Positions 16,983 through 26,199 of a DNA stretch of 43,771 bases are shown piece by piece. Within the stretch, counting starts at the first letter, position 1. Each line of letters begins with the position of its first letter. Where the stretch lies: the NCBI GenBank assembly GCA_022843165.1, contig JALHOD010000026.1, forward strand, positions 1 through 43,771, given 5' to 3'. The position numbers and the translations under genes are program-made. Source of the stretch: Pseudorhodoplanes sp. Its GTDB lineage: Bacteria > Pseudomonadota > Alphaproteobacteria > Rhizobiales > Xanthobacteraceae. The notes under the pieces were generated by a model. It was not told where the DNA came from and did no database searches. It saw only the letters and a list, made by a program, of their open reading frames with translations.

Positions 16983-18487
16983 TGCGGTTTCGGTTTTGCG
17001 GCCGGCTTGGCGGCGGCCTGTGCCGCAGGCTTCGCCGCGGCCGCCGCGGGCTTGGGTGTTGTCTGCGCCGCGGGCTTGGGCGCAACTGCCGCCGGCGTTT
17101 GGGCTGCGAGTCGGGGCCGCGGTTTCGGCATGGGCACACCGCCCGTTGCATAGCCCGGCGCACCGGGCGGCGGCGTGAAGGTCGATGTCGACGGGTAGGC
17201 CGGCGGCGCGGCGGCGAAAGCGGGCGCGTTGACCTGAGGATTGCCGGCCCGCGAGGGGCTGGCCGCAGGAACGGCTGCGACCGCAGCCGCCGCATCGGCG
17301 CCGGCGGCTGCCGTCGCGACACCTTTCCTCGATTTGGGGGCGGCGCCGGCCAACTGGCTGTCGGGCTGGTTCCTGTTCTTGTTCGGGCCGACATACACCA
17401 CGACGGGCTCCATCGACGGCTGCAGCGGCCCGATCAGCGACGACGGCTTGGCGATGGTGGTGCGCAGGGTCGAGAGCGTGAAGGCGTGGGCGGAACTCGG
17501 ATCGCCCGACGGGCTGGATGCATGGACTTGACCGGAATCGTCGTCCTCATCCTCGGACTCGGCGGCCGGACGCTTGCGTTTCTTGCCGCACATATCCTCG
17601 CGCATGTTGGGCGGCGCGGCATTCACCGGCATCAGCGAATCCACGGTGCCGAGCGACGGCGTCAGCCATGTCAGGGGGCCGGCGCCGAAGCCGCGCTCCA
17701 GCATGGAGGCGGCCTTGACGGCGCGCACCGGGCCCGACGGGGCGCCCAGCACGACTGCGATCAGGCGCTTGCCGTTGCGGGTCGCCGAGGCGACGAGGTT
17801 GAAGCCGGACGCGCAGATGAAGCCGGTCTTCATGCCGTCGGCGCCGGGATAGCGGTCGATCAGCGTATTGTAGTTGCGCATGACGCGCTTGCCGAACTTG
17901 ATCGCCGACAGCCGCCAATAGAATTCGTATTCCGGAAATTCCTTCAGGATCGCGCGCGCGAGAATGGCCTGGTCGCGCGCCGAGGTGACCTGGGCGTCGG
18001 CGGGCAGGCCGTTCGGATTGACATAGGTGGTCTGCGTCATGCCGAGCCGCTGCGCAGCGCGGTTCATGTCCTCGGCGAAATTCGCGATCGATCCGGAGAC
18101 ACCTTCCGCGAGCACGACCGACACGTCGTTCGCCGACTTCACCATGATCATCTTGAGGGCATTGTCGACGGTGACCTGGGTTCCCGGCTTGAAGCCCATT
18201 TTGGATGGCGCCTGGGCGGCGGCGTTGGCCGACACCGTGAGAAGGGAGTCGAGCGTCAGCCGGCGCTCCTTGACTGCGCGCAGGGTGACATAGGCCGTCA
18301 TCAGCTTGGTCACCGAGGCCGGATACCACGGCATGGTGGCATTCTCGGCGTGCAGCACCTTGCCGCTGTCGGCCTCGATCAGCAGCAGCGCTTCGGCGGC
18401 GGCGGGCCGGGCCAGTCCGGAACTGAGGGCGGCGAGCAGGGCCGCGGACAGAAGGGAGGGGCGGAACAGCTTGTTCGCAAACGTCAC
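16979..18487 (-). CDS. D-alanyl-D-alanine carboxypeptidase (PBP5/6 type) with Ala/Pro-rich tail
   Basis: A 502-residue exported serine peptidase of peptidoglycan. A signal peptide (1-31, ending PAAA) precedes the S11 domain. The catalytic triad of motifs is complete: Ser58-x-x-Lys61 (SVTK), Ser118-Ala-Asn120, and Lys220-Thr-Gly222. It removes the terminal D-Ala from pentapeptides, limiting cross-linking. After the catalytic part (to about 275) comes a long low-complexity segment rich in Ala, Pro and Lys. It contains a conserved-looking island (DPSSAHAFTLSTLRTTIAKPSS) and ends in AAAKPAAQAAAKPAAKPKPQ. The usual membrane-anchoring amphipathic helix of PBP5 is not seen. The tail probably spans or binds the cell wall (inference). 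The COG0523 GTPase overlaps by 4 bases downstream. Confidence 0.93.
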   Translation of the reverse strand: MTFANKLFRPSLLSAALLAALSSGLARPAAAEALLLIEADSGKVLHAENATMPWYPASVTKLMTAYVTLRAVKERRLTLDSLLTVSANAAAQAPSKMGFKPGTQVTVDNALKMIMVKSANDVSVVLAEGVSGSIANFAEDMNRAAQRLGMTQTTYVNPNGLPADAQVTSARDQAILARAILKEFPEYEFYWRLSAIKFGKRVMRNYNTLIDRYPGADGMKTGFICASGFNLVASATRNGKRLIAVVLGAPSGPVRAVKAASMLERGFGAGPLTWLTPSLGTVDSLMPVNAAPPNMREDMCGKKRKRPAAESEDEDDDSGQVHASSPSGDPSSAHAFTLSTLRTTIAKPSSLIGPLQPSMEPVVVYVGPNKNRNQPDSQLAGAAPKSRKGVATAAAGADAAAAVAAVPAASPSRAGNPQVNAPAFAAAPPAYPSTSTFTPPPGAPGYATGGVPMPKPRPRLAAQTPAAVAPKPAAQTTPKPAAAAAKPAAQAAAKPAAKPKPQ

Positions 18488-18692
18488 AATAGCGGTCCGG
18501 TTTCTGTTGCGGGCCTGGCGGAACCTAGCGTGGCGGTGGGTGAAAATACCTAATCCGAACCTGGGCCGGAAGCAAAGCGTAATCCCGACCGCGCTGTTTT
18601 TACCGCCGCGAAGATGATAATTCCCTCAAGAAAGCGACCAAAGTTCGGCAGGTCGGTCCAAACCATATAGAGTTCACGACAGGGAGCCGCTC

Positions 18693-19859
18693 ATGACCGC
18701 CTGTATTGTGGGATTTGCCCATAGTCCGTTCGGAAAGCTCGATGCCGAGACGGTCGAAAGTCTCATTGTCCGCGTTGCAACCGATGCCCTGGCCGATGCC
18801 GGTGTCGAACCGCGGGACGTGGACGAGATCGTGCTGGGCCATTTCAACGGCGGCTTTTCGGCGCAGGATTTCACCGCCTCGCTGGTGCTGCAGGCCTCGC
18901 CCGACCTGCGCTTCAAGCGCGCGACCCGGGTCGAGAATGCCTGCGCGACCGGATCGGCGGCGGTGCATCAGGGGCTCAAGGCGATCGCGGCCGGAAGCGC
19001 ACGCATCGTTCTCGTGGTCGGGGTTGAGCAGATGACGCGCACGCCGCCGGCCGAGATCGGCAAGAATCTGCTGAAAGCCTCCTATGTGAAGGACGAGGCC
19101 GATATCGAGGGCGGCTTTGCGGGAATTTTCGGAAAGATCGCCGGCCTTTATTTCCAGAAATACGGCGACCAGTCCGACGCGCTGGCGATGATCGCGGCCA
19201 AGAACCACAAGAACGGCGTCGGCAATCCTTATGCCCAGATGCGCAAGGATCTCGGCTACGATTTCTGCCGCACCGAAAGCGACAAGAATCCGTTCGTCGC
19301 CGGTCCGCTCAAGCGCACCGATTGCTCGCCAGTATCGGACGGCGCCGCCGCGCTGGTGCTGGCGGATGTCGAAACGGCTTTGCAGCTCGACAAGGCGATC
19401 GCGTTCCGCGCCGCGGCGCATGTGCAGGATTTCCTGCCGATGGCGAAGCGCGACATTCTGAAATTCGAAGGCTGCGCGCTGGCCTGGAAACAGGCTTTGG
19501 CGCAGGCCGGCATCGCGATCACAGATCTCTCATTCGTCGAGACGCATGACTGTTTCACTGTGGCCGAACTAATCGAATATGAGGCGATGGGACTGACGCC
19601 GGAAGGACAGGGCGCGCGCGCCATTGCGGAGGGCTGGACGCAGAAGGGCGGCAAGCTGCCGGTGAATCCCTCCGGCGGCCTGAAGGCGAAAGGCCATCCG
19701 ATCGGTGCGACCGGCGTGTCGATGCATGTGCTGACCGCGATGCAGCTTGGCGGCCATGCGGGCGACATCCAGGTCAAGGATGCGCGGCTCGGTGGTATCT
19801 TCAATATGGGCGGCGCCGCGGTCGCCAATTACGTCAGCATTCTCGAGCGCATCAAATAG
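18693..19859 (+). CDS. SCP2-type thiolase (acetyl-CoA acetyltransferase family)
   Basis: A 388-residue thiolase. The nucleophile is Cys84 in ENACATGS, and the second conserved block VETHDCF supplies His285 and Cys287. GHPIGATG gives His335. The C-terminal motif is [15 protein letters not shown], without the CxGGG cysteine of ordinary biosynthetic or degradative thiolases. This pattern, with cysteine in HDCF, is that of the SCP2/SCP-x thiolase group, which cleaves or forms 3-oxoacyl-CoA, often branched or sterol-derived. GGGAGCC lies just before the ATG. It is divergent from the carboxypeptidase gene and its 3' end overlaps ndvA by 8 bases tail to tail. No DUF35 (OB-fold) partner gene, which often accompanies this group, is adjacent. 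Confidence 0.93.
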   Translation: MTACIVGFAHSPFGKLDAETVESLIVRVATDALADAGVEPRDVDEIVLGHFNGGFSAQDFTASLVLQASPDLRFKRATRVENACATGSAAVHQGLKAIAAGSARIVLVVGVEQMTRTPPAEIGKNLLKASYVKDEADIEGGFAGIFGKIAGLYFQKYGDQSDALAMIAAKNHKNGVGNPYAQMRKDLGYDFCRTESDKNPFVAGPLKRTDCSPVSDGAAALVLADVETALQLDKAIAFRAAAHVQDFLPMAKRDILKFEGCALAWKQALAQAGIAITDLSFVETHDCFTVAELIEYEAMGLTPEGQGARAIAEGWTQKGGKLPVNPSGGLKAKGHPIGATGVSMHVLTAMQLGGHAGDIQVKDARLGGIFNMGGAAVANYVSILERIK

Positions 19860-21642
19860 CGTGCGGCTCGGGCGTATCCGTCGGCTTCTTGTCGGATGTC
19901 AGGAATTGCGCCTTGGCCAAAGCCGCGAAGGCGCCGCCGCGCGCAATCAATTCATCGAAGCTGCCGCTTTCGACGATACGGCCGCCCTGGAACACGAGGA
20001 TCAGCGTGGCATTGCGGATCGTGGACAGGCGATGCGCGATCACGAAGGTGGTACGGTCCTTCATCACTTCATCCAGCGCGGCCTGCACCTTGGTTTCGGT
20101 GGTAGCGTCGAGCGCGCTGGTAGCTTCGTCTAGAATGAGAATGGGCGGGTTTTTCAGCAGCGCGCGCGCGATTGACAGGCGCTGACGCTCGCCGCCCGAC
20201 AGGAAGCGTCCGCGTTCGCCGACCAGCGCATTCAGGCCCTCCGGCTTGCTGTCCACAAAATCGAGCGCCTGTGCGCGCGCCAGCGCCTCGCGCATTTCGG
20301 CCTCAGTGGCGTCCGGCTTGCCGATGAACAGGTTTTCCGACACCGAGCGATTCAGCAGCAGCACTTCCTGGAACACCACGCCGATATTCCGGCGCAACGC
20401 GGCCAGTCTGATGTCGCGCAGGTCGTGACCGTCAATGATGACGGCGCCGGATTGCGGGTCGAAAACGCGATGCAGCAGCGCAAGCGCAGTGGTCTTGCCC
20501 GCACCGGTCGGCCCCACCAGTGCGATCACCTGGCCGGGTTGCGCCGTGAAGGAAATATCCTCCACCGCCGGGCGTTTGCCGTCATAGGAGAACGAGACGT
20601 CGTCAAATGTCACCTCGCCGCGCAGCCGGCCGGGATCGATGGCGCCGGGCCGGTCATGCACCGCAGGCTCGGTGTCGAGCACATCGAAGAATTCCTTCAG
20701 CCGCGGCGCCACCATGAACACGCCGTTCACAAAACTCACCGTCTGGTCGAGTTTTCCGACCAGCATGGTGGCGAAGCTCATGAACATGACGATCTCGCCG
20801 ATGGTGGCGAGATTCTGGAAATGCAGCCAGGTGCCGACCAGGAAAATCGCCAGCATGGTGATGGTAGTGGAGGCGCGCGTCAGTACGGCGACCACGGCCC
20901 ACCAGGAGAGCACCGGCATCTGCGCGCTGAGCAACTGGTCCACCACATTGCGCAACGCGGTCACTTCCGCTTCGACGCGCGCGTAGCTCTGCACCAGCGC
21001 GACATTGCCGAGCGTGTCCGATGCGCGTTCGGCCAGATCGGAATAATATTGCTCGACCGCGTTCTGCATGGCGCCGGTCTTGCGCAGGATCAGCGAGGTC
21101 AGGACCGCGAAGATCACGCACAGCACGATCAGCAGCAACGCCAGCCGCCAGTTCAGATAGAGCGACAGCGGGATCAGGATGATGAGCGACACGAATCCGG
21201 AGAAATGCTCGCGGAAGAATCCGAGCCATAGATTCCACAAGGCGTCGGTGCCGGACAGCAGCACCTTCATCAGCCGACCGGAATGCGCTCCACCGTGAAA
21301 GGACAGCGGCAATTGCAGGACGTGCTCGAAATAGCTGGTCAGCACAGCATGCCGCCGGCGATGCGCCAGACGGTCAGCATAGAGCGCCACCACCACGCCG
21401 CAGGCGATGCTGAACAGCCCGAAACCGACCCAGGCCGCCAGCAGGGGGGTGAGGGTGATGAAGGTGAGGTTGCTGTCGGCTTTCTGCGCGCCGGCCAGCG
21501 CGTCGATGATCTTGCCAAACAGAACCGGCTCGGCGAACTGGGCGGCCGCCAGCGCCACATTGGCCAGGGCCAGAAACCAGCCCAGTCTGGCTTCGGGCCC
21601 GAGCAGGGCAAGGACGCGGGCATAGAGGCGCAGGAGACTCAT
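19852..21642 (-). CDS. ndvA: NdvA/ChvA-like cyclic beta-1,2-glucan ABC exporter
   Basis: A 596-residue fused permease-ATPase half-transporter, working as a homodimer. The N-terminal half has six membrane segments, starting with [27 protein letters not shown], which matches ChvA/NdvA closely, as does [30 protein letters not shown]. The ATPase half has Walker [11 protein letters not shown]-loop [16 protein letters not shown], signature LSGGERQR, Walker [13 protein letters not shown] and the H-loop [11 protein letters not shown]. NdvA exports cyclic glucan to the periplasm, for osmotic adaptation and host interaction. The glucan synthase gene (ndvB) is not in the window; in some relatives the transporter is remote from it. 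Promoter sequences are proposed at 21697-21725. Confidence 0.92.
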   Translation of the reverse strand: MSLLRLYARVLALLGPEARLGWFLALANVALAAAQFAEPVLFGKIIDALAGAQKADSNLTFITLTPLLAAWVGFGLFSIACGVVVALYADRLAHRRRHAVLTSYFEHVLQLPLSFHGGAHSGRLMKVLLSGTDALWNLWLGFFREHFSGFVSLIILIPLSLYLNWRLALLLIVLCVIFAVLTSLILRKTGAMQNAVEQYYSDLAERASDTLGNVALVQSYARVEAEVTALRNVVDQLLSAQMPVLSWWAVVAVLTRASTTITMLAIFLVGTWLHFQNLATIGEIVMFMSFATMLVGKLDQTVSFVNGVFMVAPRLKEFFDVLDTEPAVHDRPGAIDPGRLRGEVTFDDVSFSYDGKRPAVEDISFTAQPGQVIALVGPTGAGKTTALALLHRVFDPQSGAVIIDGHDLRDIRLAALRRNIGVVFQEVLLLNRSVSENLFIGKPDATEAEMREALARAQALDFVDSKPEGLNALVGERGRFLSGGERQRLSIARALLKNPPILILDEATSALDATTETKVQAALDEVMKDRTTFVIAHRLSTIRNATLILVFQGGRIVESGSFDELIARGGAFAALAKAQFLTSDKKPTDTPEPHAI

Positions 21643-21696
21643 GATGAGGTGCCCTAATCACTTCCCCGATAAATTTTCGAGCTGGGGGATAAAAGT

Positions 21697-21725
21697 TTTC
21701 ATTGTTCCAAAACCAAAAATGTCAA
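21697..21725 (-). promoter_or_regulatory. Candidate promoter of ndvA
   Basis: On the minus strand a perfect TTGACA (21725-21720) is followed, after 17 bases, by ATGAAA (21702-21697), a weak -10. It lies in the AT-rich 220-base gap between ndvA (start 21642) and the divergent LysR gene (start 21863). The gap is clearly richer in A and T than its surroundings, as expected for a shared control region. Confidence 0.35.
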
Positions 21726-21862
21726 GCAATTGATATTGTTGATGATTTTATTTTTGTCGCTCCCGAAATAATAACTGAATTGTGAACGATTGCCTTGCGC
21801 TGGTGGGCCGCTCACATGCAAGACTGTGCATTCCATGCACCCTTTTGGTTCCGACGCCCCGC

Positions 21863-22783
21863 ATGATCAACATCCCCACTGAATTGTTGCGTACTCTGAT
21901 CGCCGTGGTCGATCTGAGAAGTTTCACAAAAGCCGCCCAACAACTTGGTGTTACCCAGCCCGCCGTCAGCGCACAACTCAAGCGGTTGCAGGTGCTTGTG
22001 GGAGGCGATGTCCTCGACAAGAGCGCGCCCGGCGTCAGCCTGACCCCGATGGGCGAATTGGTGGTCAATTATGCCCGCCGGATGCTGTCAATCAACGATC
22101 AGATCCTGGAGCTGTCGACCCCGCGCGAGCGCATGCAGACCATCAAGATCGCCGTTCCCGGCGACTTCGTGGCCCCGTACCTGCCGTCGGTCCTGGCGAC
22201 ATTCCGACGACAATGGCCGCAGGTCCGCTTTTCGGTCAAGAACGGCCCGTTCGACGCCATGCTGCGCGACCTGCGACAGGGCGATCTGGATATCCTGGTG
22301 AGCCTGACCACAACCGGCCCGTCCCACGACGCGCGGCATCACTGGATCGAGGAACTCGGCTGGGTTCGCGGGCGCAACACCAATATCGACCTCAATGACC
22401 CGATCCCGCTGATCTCCTACGGCGAGATCTGCGCCTTCCATCGTGTCGCGTTGATGGCCCTCAGCCAGGCCGGACTGGATCATGATCTGGTCTTTGTGGG
22501 CTCGAGCATCTCGGCGCTCTCGGCCGCGGTCCGCGCCGGACTCGGCGTCATGCCTTATGCGCGCAGCCGCATCACTGGCGACGACATGGTCGTGTGGGAC
22601 GATGGTCCGCTCCCGCAACTGGGCGATCTGTCCTGCGCGATCCATCTGCGCGACGGCGGAGACCAGCAGGCGCTCGATCAGGTGGCCACGGCTCTCGCGG
22701 AGGTCCTGAAGCCGCGATTGTTGCGGGGCGGCCGCTACGAATTGTCCTCGCCATTGACGGCGGCGGCCTATCTCATCGGCTAG
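21863..22783 (+). CDS. LysR-family transcriptional regulator
   Basis: A 306-residue LTTR. The winged helix-turn-helix is at the N-terminus: LRTLIAVVDLRSFTKAAQQLGVTQPAVSAQLKRLQ (about 8-42), followed by the linker helix and a two-lobe effector-binding domain (about 90-295). The ATG at 21863 puts the HTH at the normal distance from the N-terminus; an upstream GTG (21782) would add 27 unrelated residues. No strong Shine-Dalgarno precedes it. It is divergent from ndvA and converges on the NMT1-type ABC operon with a 16-base gap. LTTRs often control their divergent neighbour, so ndvA is a possible target, though cyclic glucan export is not a usual LTTR target. Confidence 0.93.
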   Translation: MINIPTELLRTLIAVVDLRSFTKAAQQLGVTQPAVSAQLKRLQVLVGGDVLDKSAPGVSLTPMGELVVNYARRMLSINDQILELSTPRERMQTIKIAVPGDFVAPYLPSVLATFRRQWPQVRFSVKNGPFDAMLRDLRQGDLDILVSLTTTGPSHDARHHWIEELGWVRGRNTNIDLNDPIPLISYGEICAFHRVALMALSQAGLDHDLVFVGSSISALSAAVRAGLGVMPYARSRITGDDMVVWDDGPLPQLGDLSCAIHLRDGGDQQALDQVATALAEVLKPRLLRGGRYELSSPLTAAAYLIG

Positions 22784-22799
22784 CAGCGGTCCGCAGCGA

Positions 22800-23573
22800 T
22801 CAGTTCTGCGCGAAGCCGGAGCGCTGCGCCCATCCGGTCATGCGCGTTTCCAGGATCGCCATCAGCCAGTACATCACGATGCCTTCCACCGCGAGCGCCA
22901 CGAGGCCGGCGAAGATCAGCGGCACCTGGAATTGCGCCTGCGCCTGCAGCATCAGATTGCCGATGCCGTAATTCGAGGCGATGCTTTCGGAAATAACCGT
23001 TCCGACGAAAGCGAGCGTGATCGCGATTTTCAGCGAGCCGAAAAAGTAGGGCAGCGAGCGCGGGATGCCGACCTTGCGCATGATGTCGAGCTTTGATGCG
23101 CCCAGCGCCTTCAGCACATCCTCAAGCTCTGGCTCGATGGTGGCAAGCCCGGTGGCGACATTCACGACAATGGGGAAGAACGAAATCAGGAAGGCGGTCA
23201 GCACGGCTGGCACGAAGCCGATGCCGAACCAGAGCACCAGGATCGGGACCACGGCGACTTTTGGGATAGCGTTGAAGCCGATCATCAGCGGATAAATGCC
23301 GGCGTAAATGGTGCGCGACCAGCCGATGACGAGACCCAGCGCCAGGCCGAATCCGACCGCGAGCGCGAAGCCGACCAGCGTGGCTTCCAGCGTGATCAGC
23401 GAATTGCGGTAGATCGCCGGCCAATATTCGTAGAACGCTTTTGCGACCGCGGTCGGCGGCGGCAGGAAAAATTCCGGAATCTGGAAAATCCGGACCGCGC
23501 CCTCCCAGATCACGAAAAGGCCGATGGTGAACAGCCACGGCGCCAGACGGATCAGCATGTTGGCGCGGGTCAT
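22800..23573 (-). CDS. ABC transporter permease (SsuC/TauC/ThiX type)
   Basis: A 257-residue inner-membrane permease with six predicted helices. The EAA loop with conserved glycine is seen as DVLKALGASKLDIMRKVGIPRSLPYFFGSLKIA (about 155-187). PLMIGFNAIPKVAVVPILVLWFGIGFVPAV is typical of the sulfonate/nitrate/taurine and pyrimidine-precursor permeases. The gene overlaps the ATPase gene by 4 bases and forms the last cistron of a binding protein-ATPase-permease operon. The ligand cannot be read from the permease. Confidence 0.94.
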   Translation of the reverse strand: MTRANMLIRLAPWLFTIGLFVIWEGAVRIFQIPEFFLPPPTAVAKAFYEYWPAIYRNSLITLEATLVGFALAVGFGLALGLVIGWSRTIYAGIYPLMIGFNAIPKVAVVPILVLWFGIGFVPAVLTAFLISFFPIVVNVATGLATIEPELEDVLKALGASKLDIMRKVGIPRSLPYFFGSLKIAITLAFVGTVISESIASNYGIGNLMLQAQAQFQVPLIFAGLVALAVEGIVMYWLMAILETRMTGWAQRSGFAQN

Positions 23574-24364
23574 TGCCGGGCCTGCACGATGTGGCCGCGC
23601 AGATCGTGCACGATGTCCTGGAATTCCTTGGTGAAGGTCACCTCCAGATCGCGCGGGCGCGGAATGTCGATCTTGCGTTCGACCAGGATGCGCCCCGGCC
23701 GCGATGACATCACAAAGACGCGGTCGGCGAGGAACACCGCTTCGCGCAGGTCATGCGTCACCAGCACGATCGTGATCTTGCGCGCGGCGTGCAGGTCGCG
23801 GATCACGCACCACAATTCCTCGCGGGTGAAGGCGTCGAGCGCGCCGAAGGGCTCGTCGAGCATGAGCAATTGCGGTTCGTGAATCAGCGCGCGGCAGAGC
23901 GAGGTGCGCTGCTGCATGCCGCCGGACAACTGCCACGGATATTTCGCGCCAAAACCGCCGAGCCCGACAGAGGCGAGAAGCTTTTCGGCGCGCGCGACAT
24001 ATTCCGACTTCTTGCGCCGCAACTCGCTGCGATGCGGCTGCACGATTTCGAGCGGCAGCAGAAGGTTTTCGAGTGTCGTGCGCCAAGGCAGCAGCGTCGG
24101 CGCCTGGAACGCCATGCCGGCGATCTTCACCGGCTGGCTCACCTTTTCTCCGCCGACGGTGACGCTGCCGGCATAGGGAAATTGCAGACCGGTCACCAGC
24201 TTCATCAGCGTGGACTTGCCGCAACCGGAGGGGCCGACGACCGCGGCGAATTCGCCGCGGCCGACGGAAATGGTCAAATCCTCGACGGCGAGGACGCCTT
24301 CAGGACCGGCCTGGATGCCGCCATAGCGATGGCTCACCCCGTGAAGGTCGATGAAACCGGACAC
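23570..24364 (-). CDS. ABC transporter ATP-binding protein (SsuB/TauB type)
   Basis: A 264-residue cytoplasmic ATPase. Walker A GPSGCGKST, Q-loop region MAFQAPTLLPWRTTLENLLLPLEI, signature LSGGMQQRTSLCRAL, Walker B LLMLDEPFGALD, and H-loop LVTHDLREAVFLADRV are all present in order. The tail segment EFQDIVHDLRGHIVQ is usual for the nitrate/sulfonate/taurine class. It powers the permease encoded after it (4-base overlap) and follows the binding-protein gene by 24 bases. Confidence 0.95.
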   Translation of the reverse strand: MSGFIDLHGVSHRYGGIQAGPEGVLAVEDLTISVGRGEFAAVVGPSGCGKSTLMKLVTGLQFPYAGSVTVGGEKVSQPVKIAGMAFQAPTLLPWRTTLENLLLPLEIVQPHRSELRRKKSEYVARAEKLLASVGLGGFGAKYPWQLSGGMQQRTSLCRALIHEPQLLMLDEPFGALDAFTREELWCVIRDLHAARKITIVLVTHDLREAVFLADRVFVMSSRPGRILVERKIDIPRPRDLEVTFTKEFQDIVHDLRGHIVQARQ

Positions 24365-24388
24365 GAATGGCTCCCGCCGCAGCCGCCT

Positions 24389-25417
24389 CTACATCTTGCG
24401 ATCGGCGGCGGACGGCAGGAACGAGGCGTCGAACACGTCGGTCGCTTTCGGCTTCGGATTCTTGAACTCGTAGGTCAGGGCGATCTGGTCGATCGACTTG
24501 TCGAGACGCGCGGCGTCGACGCCGCCATAGCCGTTGGCTTTCACTTCCGGCGTGACGATGTTGTCCTTCAGCGCCATTTTCAGACGCTCGAGTTCGACCG
24601 GTTTCTTGGCAACGTCGTTGCGCTTGATGACCGAGTCGACCGCCGTGTCGGGACTTTTCACCGTCTCTTTCAGGCCCTTGAGGAAGGCGGCCAGGAACTT
24701 CTTGACCACCTCCGGCTTCTCGGCGGCGAATTTCGGATTCACGATGATCGCGTTGCCGTAGAGATTGACGCCGTAATCGGCCATCAGCAGCACGGTGATG
24801 TCGTCGGCGGGCACGCCGCGATCCTTCAGGTTGATATAAGACGAGAACGAGAAGCCGGTGATGGCGTCGACCTGTCCCGCGGCCAGCATCGGCTCGCGCA
24901 CCGGGAAGCCGACATTCTCGATCGTGACCTTGGAGGCATCGATGCCGTTGGCCTGGGTGAAGATCTTCCATTGCGCATAGGCGCCGTCGGGTGCCGGCGC
25001 GCCGAGCTTCTTGCCTTCGAGATCCTTCGGCTTGGTCACGCCGCGGCTCTTGCGGCCGACGATCGAGAAAGGCGGCTTGTTGTAGACCATGAAGATGGCC
25101 TTGATCGGTGTGCCGGGATTGGCGTCGCGGAACTTGATCAGCGAATTGATGTCGCCGAAGCCGATGTCGTAAGTGCCGGAGGCGAGGCGGTTCAGCGGCT
25201 CGAGCGAGCCGCCCGCGGTGTCGATGGTCACGTCGAGGCCTTCGGCCTTGAAGTAACCCTTGTCGATGGCAACCGTGAAGGGTGCCGCGGGGCCTTCGAA
25301 TTTCCAGTCGAGCGTGAATTTCACGGGCGTCTGGGCATGAGCGGCACCGCCCAGCACCAGGGTTCCGAGGGCGGCGGCCAACAGGCCTGTCCGGCGGATC
25401 ACAGCAACAGCACTCAT
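24389..25417 (-). CDS. NMT1/THI5-like ABC solute-binding protein
   Basis: A 342-residue periplasmic protein. After a signal peptide (1-28, ending AHAQ) the mature part begins TPVKFTLDWKFEGPAAPFTVAIDKGYFKAEGLDVTID, the standard start of the NMT1/THI5/SsuA group. GGSLEPLNRLASGTYDIGFGDINSLIKF and the cross-domain segments follow. Ligands in this group include pyrimidines, alkanesulfonates, riboflavin and aromatic acids; the acidic/aromatic DWKFEG start resembles pyrimidine-precursor binders, but that is weak. It leads the importer operon, with GGA/GAGAG shortly before the ATG. No TPP aptamer lies upstream, which argues against thiamine control. Confidence 0.93.
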   Translation of the reverse strand: MSAVAVIRRTGLLAAALGTLVLGGAAHAQTPVKFTLDWKFEGPAAPFTVAIDKGYFKAEGLDVTIDTAGGSLEPLNRLASGTYDIGFGDINSLIKFRDANPGTPIKAIFMVYNKPPFSIVGRKSRGVTKPKDLEGKKLGAPAPDGAYAQWKIFTQANGIDASKVTIENVGFPVREPMLAAGQVDAITGFSFSSYINLKDRGVPADDITVLLMADYGVNLYGNAIIVNPKFAAEKPEVVKKFLAAFLKGLKETVKSPDTAVDSVIKRNDVAKKPVELERLKMALKDNIVTPEVKANGYGGVDAARLDKSIDQIALTYEFKNPKPKATDVFDASFLPSAADRKM

Positions 25418-25564
25418 CTCTCTGTCCTTTCCGATGGGGCGCCCGGAGCCGGGCTGCGGCCGCCAGGGGTGAAATATCGTTCTCTCATTCTCTGCCTATC
25501 AGCAAAGAACATGCCGCCAGAAAGTGCAAGGTAGCGACGTAGTTTCGGGGCGTGTCTGCACACC

Positions 25565-25585
25565 CGCGCGGCAGTGTGCCGCGCG
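25565..25585. terminator. Strong GC hairpin between putR and the ABC operon, possible terminator
   Basis: CGCGCGGCA (25565-25573) and TGCCGCGCG (25577-25585) pair perfectly over 9 bp with a GTG loop. A second small perfect repeat, TATCCG-G-CGGATA (25601-25613), abuts the putR stop codon. On the minus strand the hairpin lies 29 bases downstream of putR and upstream of the ABC operon, so it would separate the two. No T-run follows, so it may be factor-assisted or simply structural. The remainder of the 196-base gap (25418-25613) shows nothing else. Confidence 0.45.
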
Positions 25586-25613
25586 ATCGAGCAGCGTATC
25601 TATCCGGCGGATA

Positions 25614-26090
25614 TCAGACCGGCAGGGCGGAGGTGTTCTTCACTTCTTCCATCACCGCGAAGGTGTGGGTCTCGCGGACGCCCGGCAGGGACAATAGGAC
25701 GTCCCCGAGAAACCGGCGGTAGGCGGACATGTCGGCCACACGCGTCTTGATCAGATAGTCGAAACCGCCGGCCACCATGTGGCATTCCAGAACTTCCGGC
25801 GCGTGAGCGACCGCCTGCGCGAACCGCTCAAAGACGTCCGGCGTGGTGCGGTCCAGCTTGACCTCGATGAACACCAGAAGACCGCGCTCCAAGAGGTCCG
25901 CGTTCAGCCGGGCGCTGTAACCCAGGATGTAGCCGTCGCGCGTCAGGCGCTTGACCCGTTCGGTGGCCGCGGTCGGCGACAGCCCGATCTTGTCCGCAAG
26001 ATCGACCAGGGAAATGCGGCCGTCATCCTGCAGAACGGTCAGAACCTTGCGGTCGAGCTGATCCAGCTTGTCGCCCATGTAATTCACCAA
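25614..26090 (-). CDS. putR: Lrp/AsnC-family regulator, probable PutR
   Basis: A 158-residue Lrp-type protein. The N-terminal HTH is LDQLDRKVLTVLQDDGRISLVDLADKIGLSPTAATERVKRL (about 9-49), and the C-terminal RAM domain follows (VFIEVKLDRTTPDVFERF; HMVAGGFDYLIKTRVADMSAYRRFL; VRETHTFAVMEEVKNTSALPV). It is divergent from putA across a 109-base AT-rich gap. In Rhizobiales the same arrangement encodes PutR, which activates putA in response to proline and represses itself. The role is therefore inferred from both family and position. The first ATG (26090) gives MVNYMGDKL; the second (26078) is an alternative start. Confidence 0.9.
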   Translation of the reverse strand: MVNYMGDKLDQLDRKVLTVLQDDGRISLVDLADKIGLSPTAATERVKRLTRDGYILGYSARLNADLLERGLLVFIEVKLDRTTPDVFERFAQAVAHAPEVLECHMVAGGFDYLIKTRVADMSAYRRFLGDVLLSLPGVRETHTFAVMEEVKNTSALPV

Positions 26091-26199
26091 ATTTTCAAAT
26101 CAGATTAGTGATTACGACTACATTTATTATGAAAATGCATTCGCATCGCAACATATTAGCGAATAACATAGTGCAAACAATATTCGAGGCCGGATCGAG
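26091..26199. promoter_or_regulatory. putR-putA divergent control region
   Basis: This 109-base gap is markedly AT-rich against the GC-rich genes on both sides. It holds several short dyads of the kind Lrp proteins bind: CATTT-N7-AAATG around 26130-26146, the palindrome AATGCATT just after, and TATT-N4-AATA near 26155-26166. It must contain both promoters. On the minus strand CATAAT in this area resembles a -10 for putR. Exact -35 and -10 elements for putA are not clear. Confidence 0.55.

Noticed and set aside
16925-18553. Plus-strand frame of about 542 codons opposite the carboxypeptidase
   Set aside because: Low-complexity Arg/Gly-rich translation, antisense to a gene with all three catalytic motifs.
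25418-25613. Possible TPP riboswitch before the NMT1/THI5-type ABC operon
   Set aside because: The conserved CTGAGA and ACCTGATC-type blocks of the TPP aptamer are not present on the minus strand.
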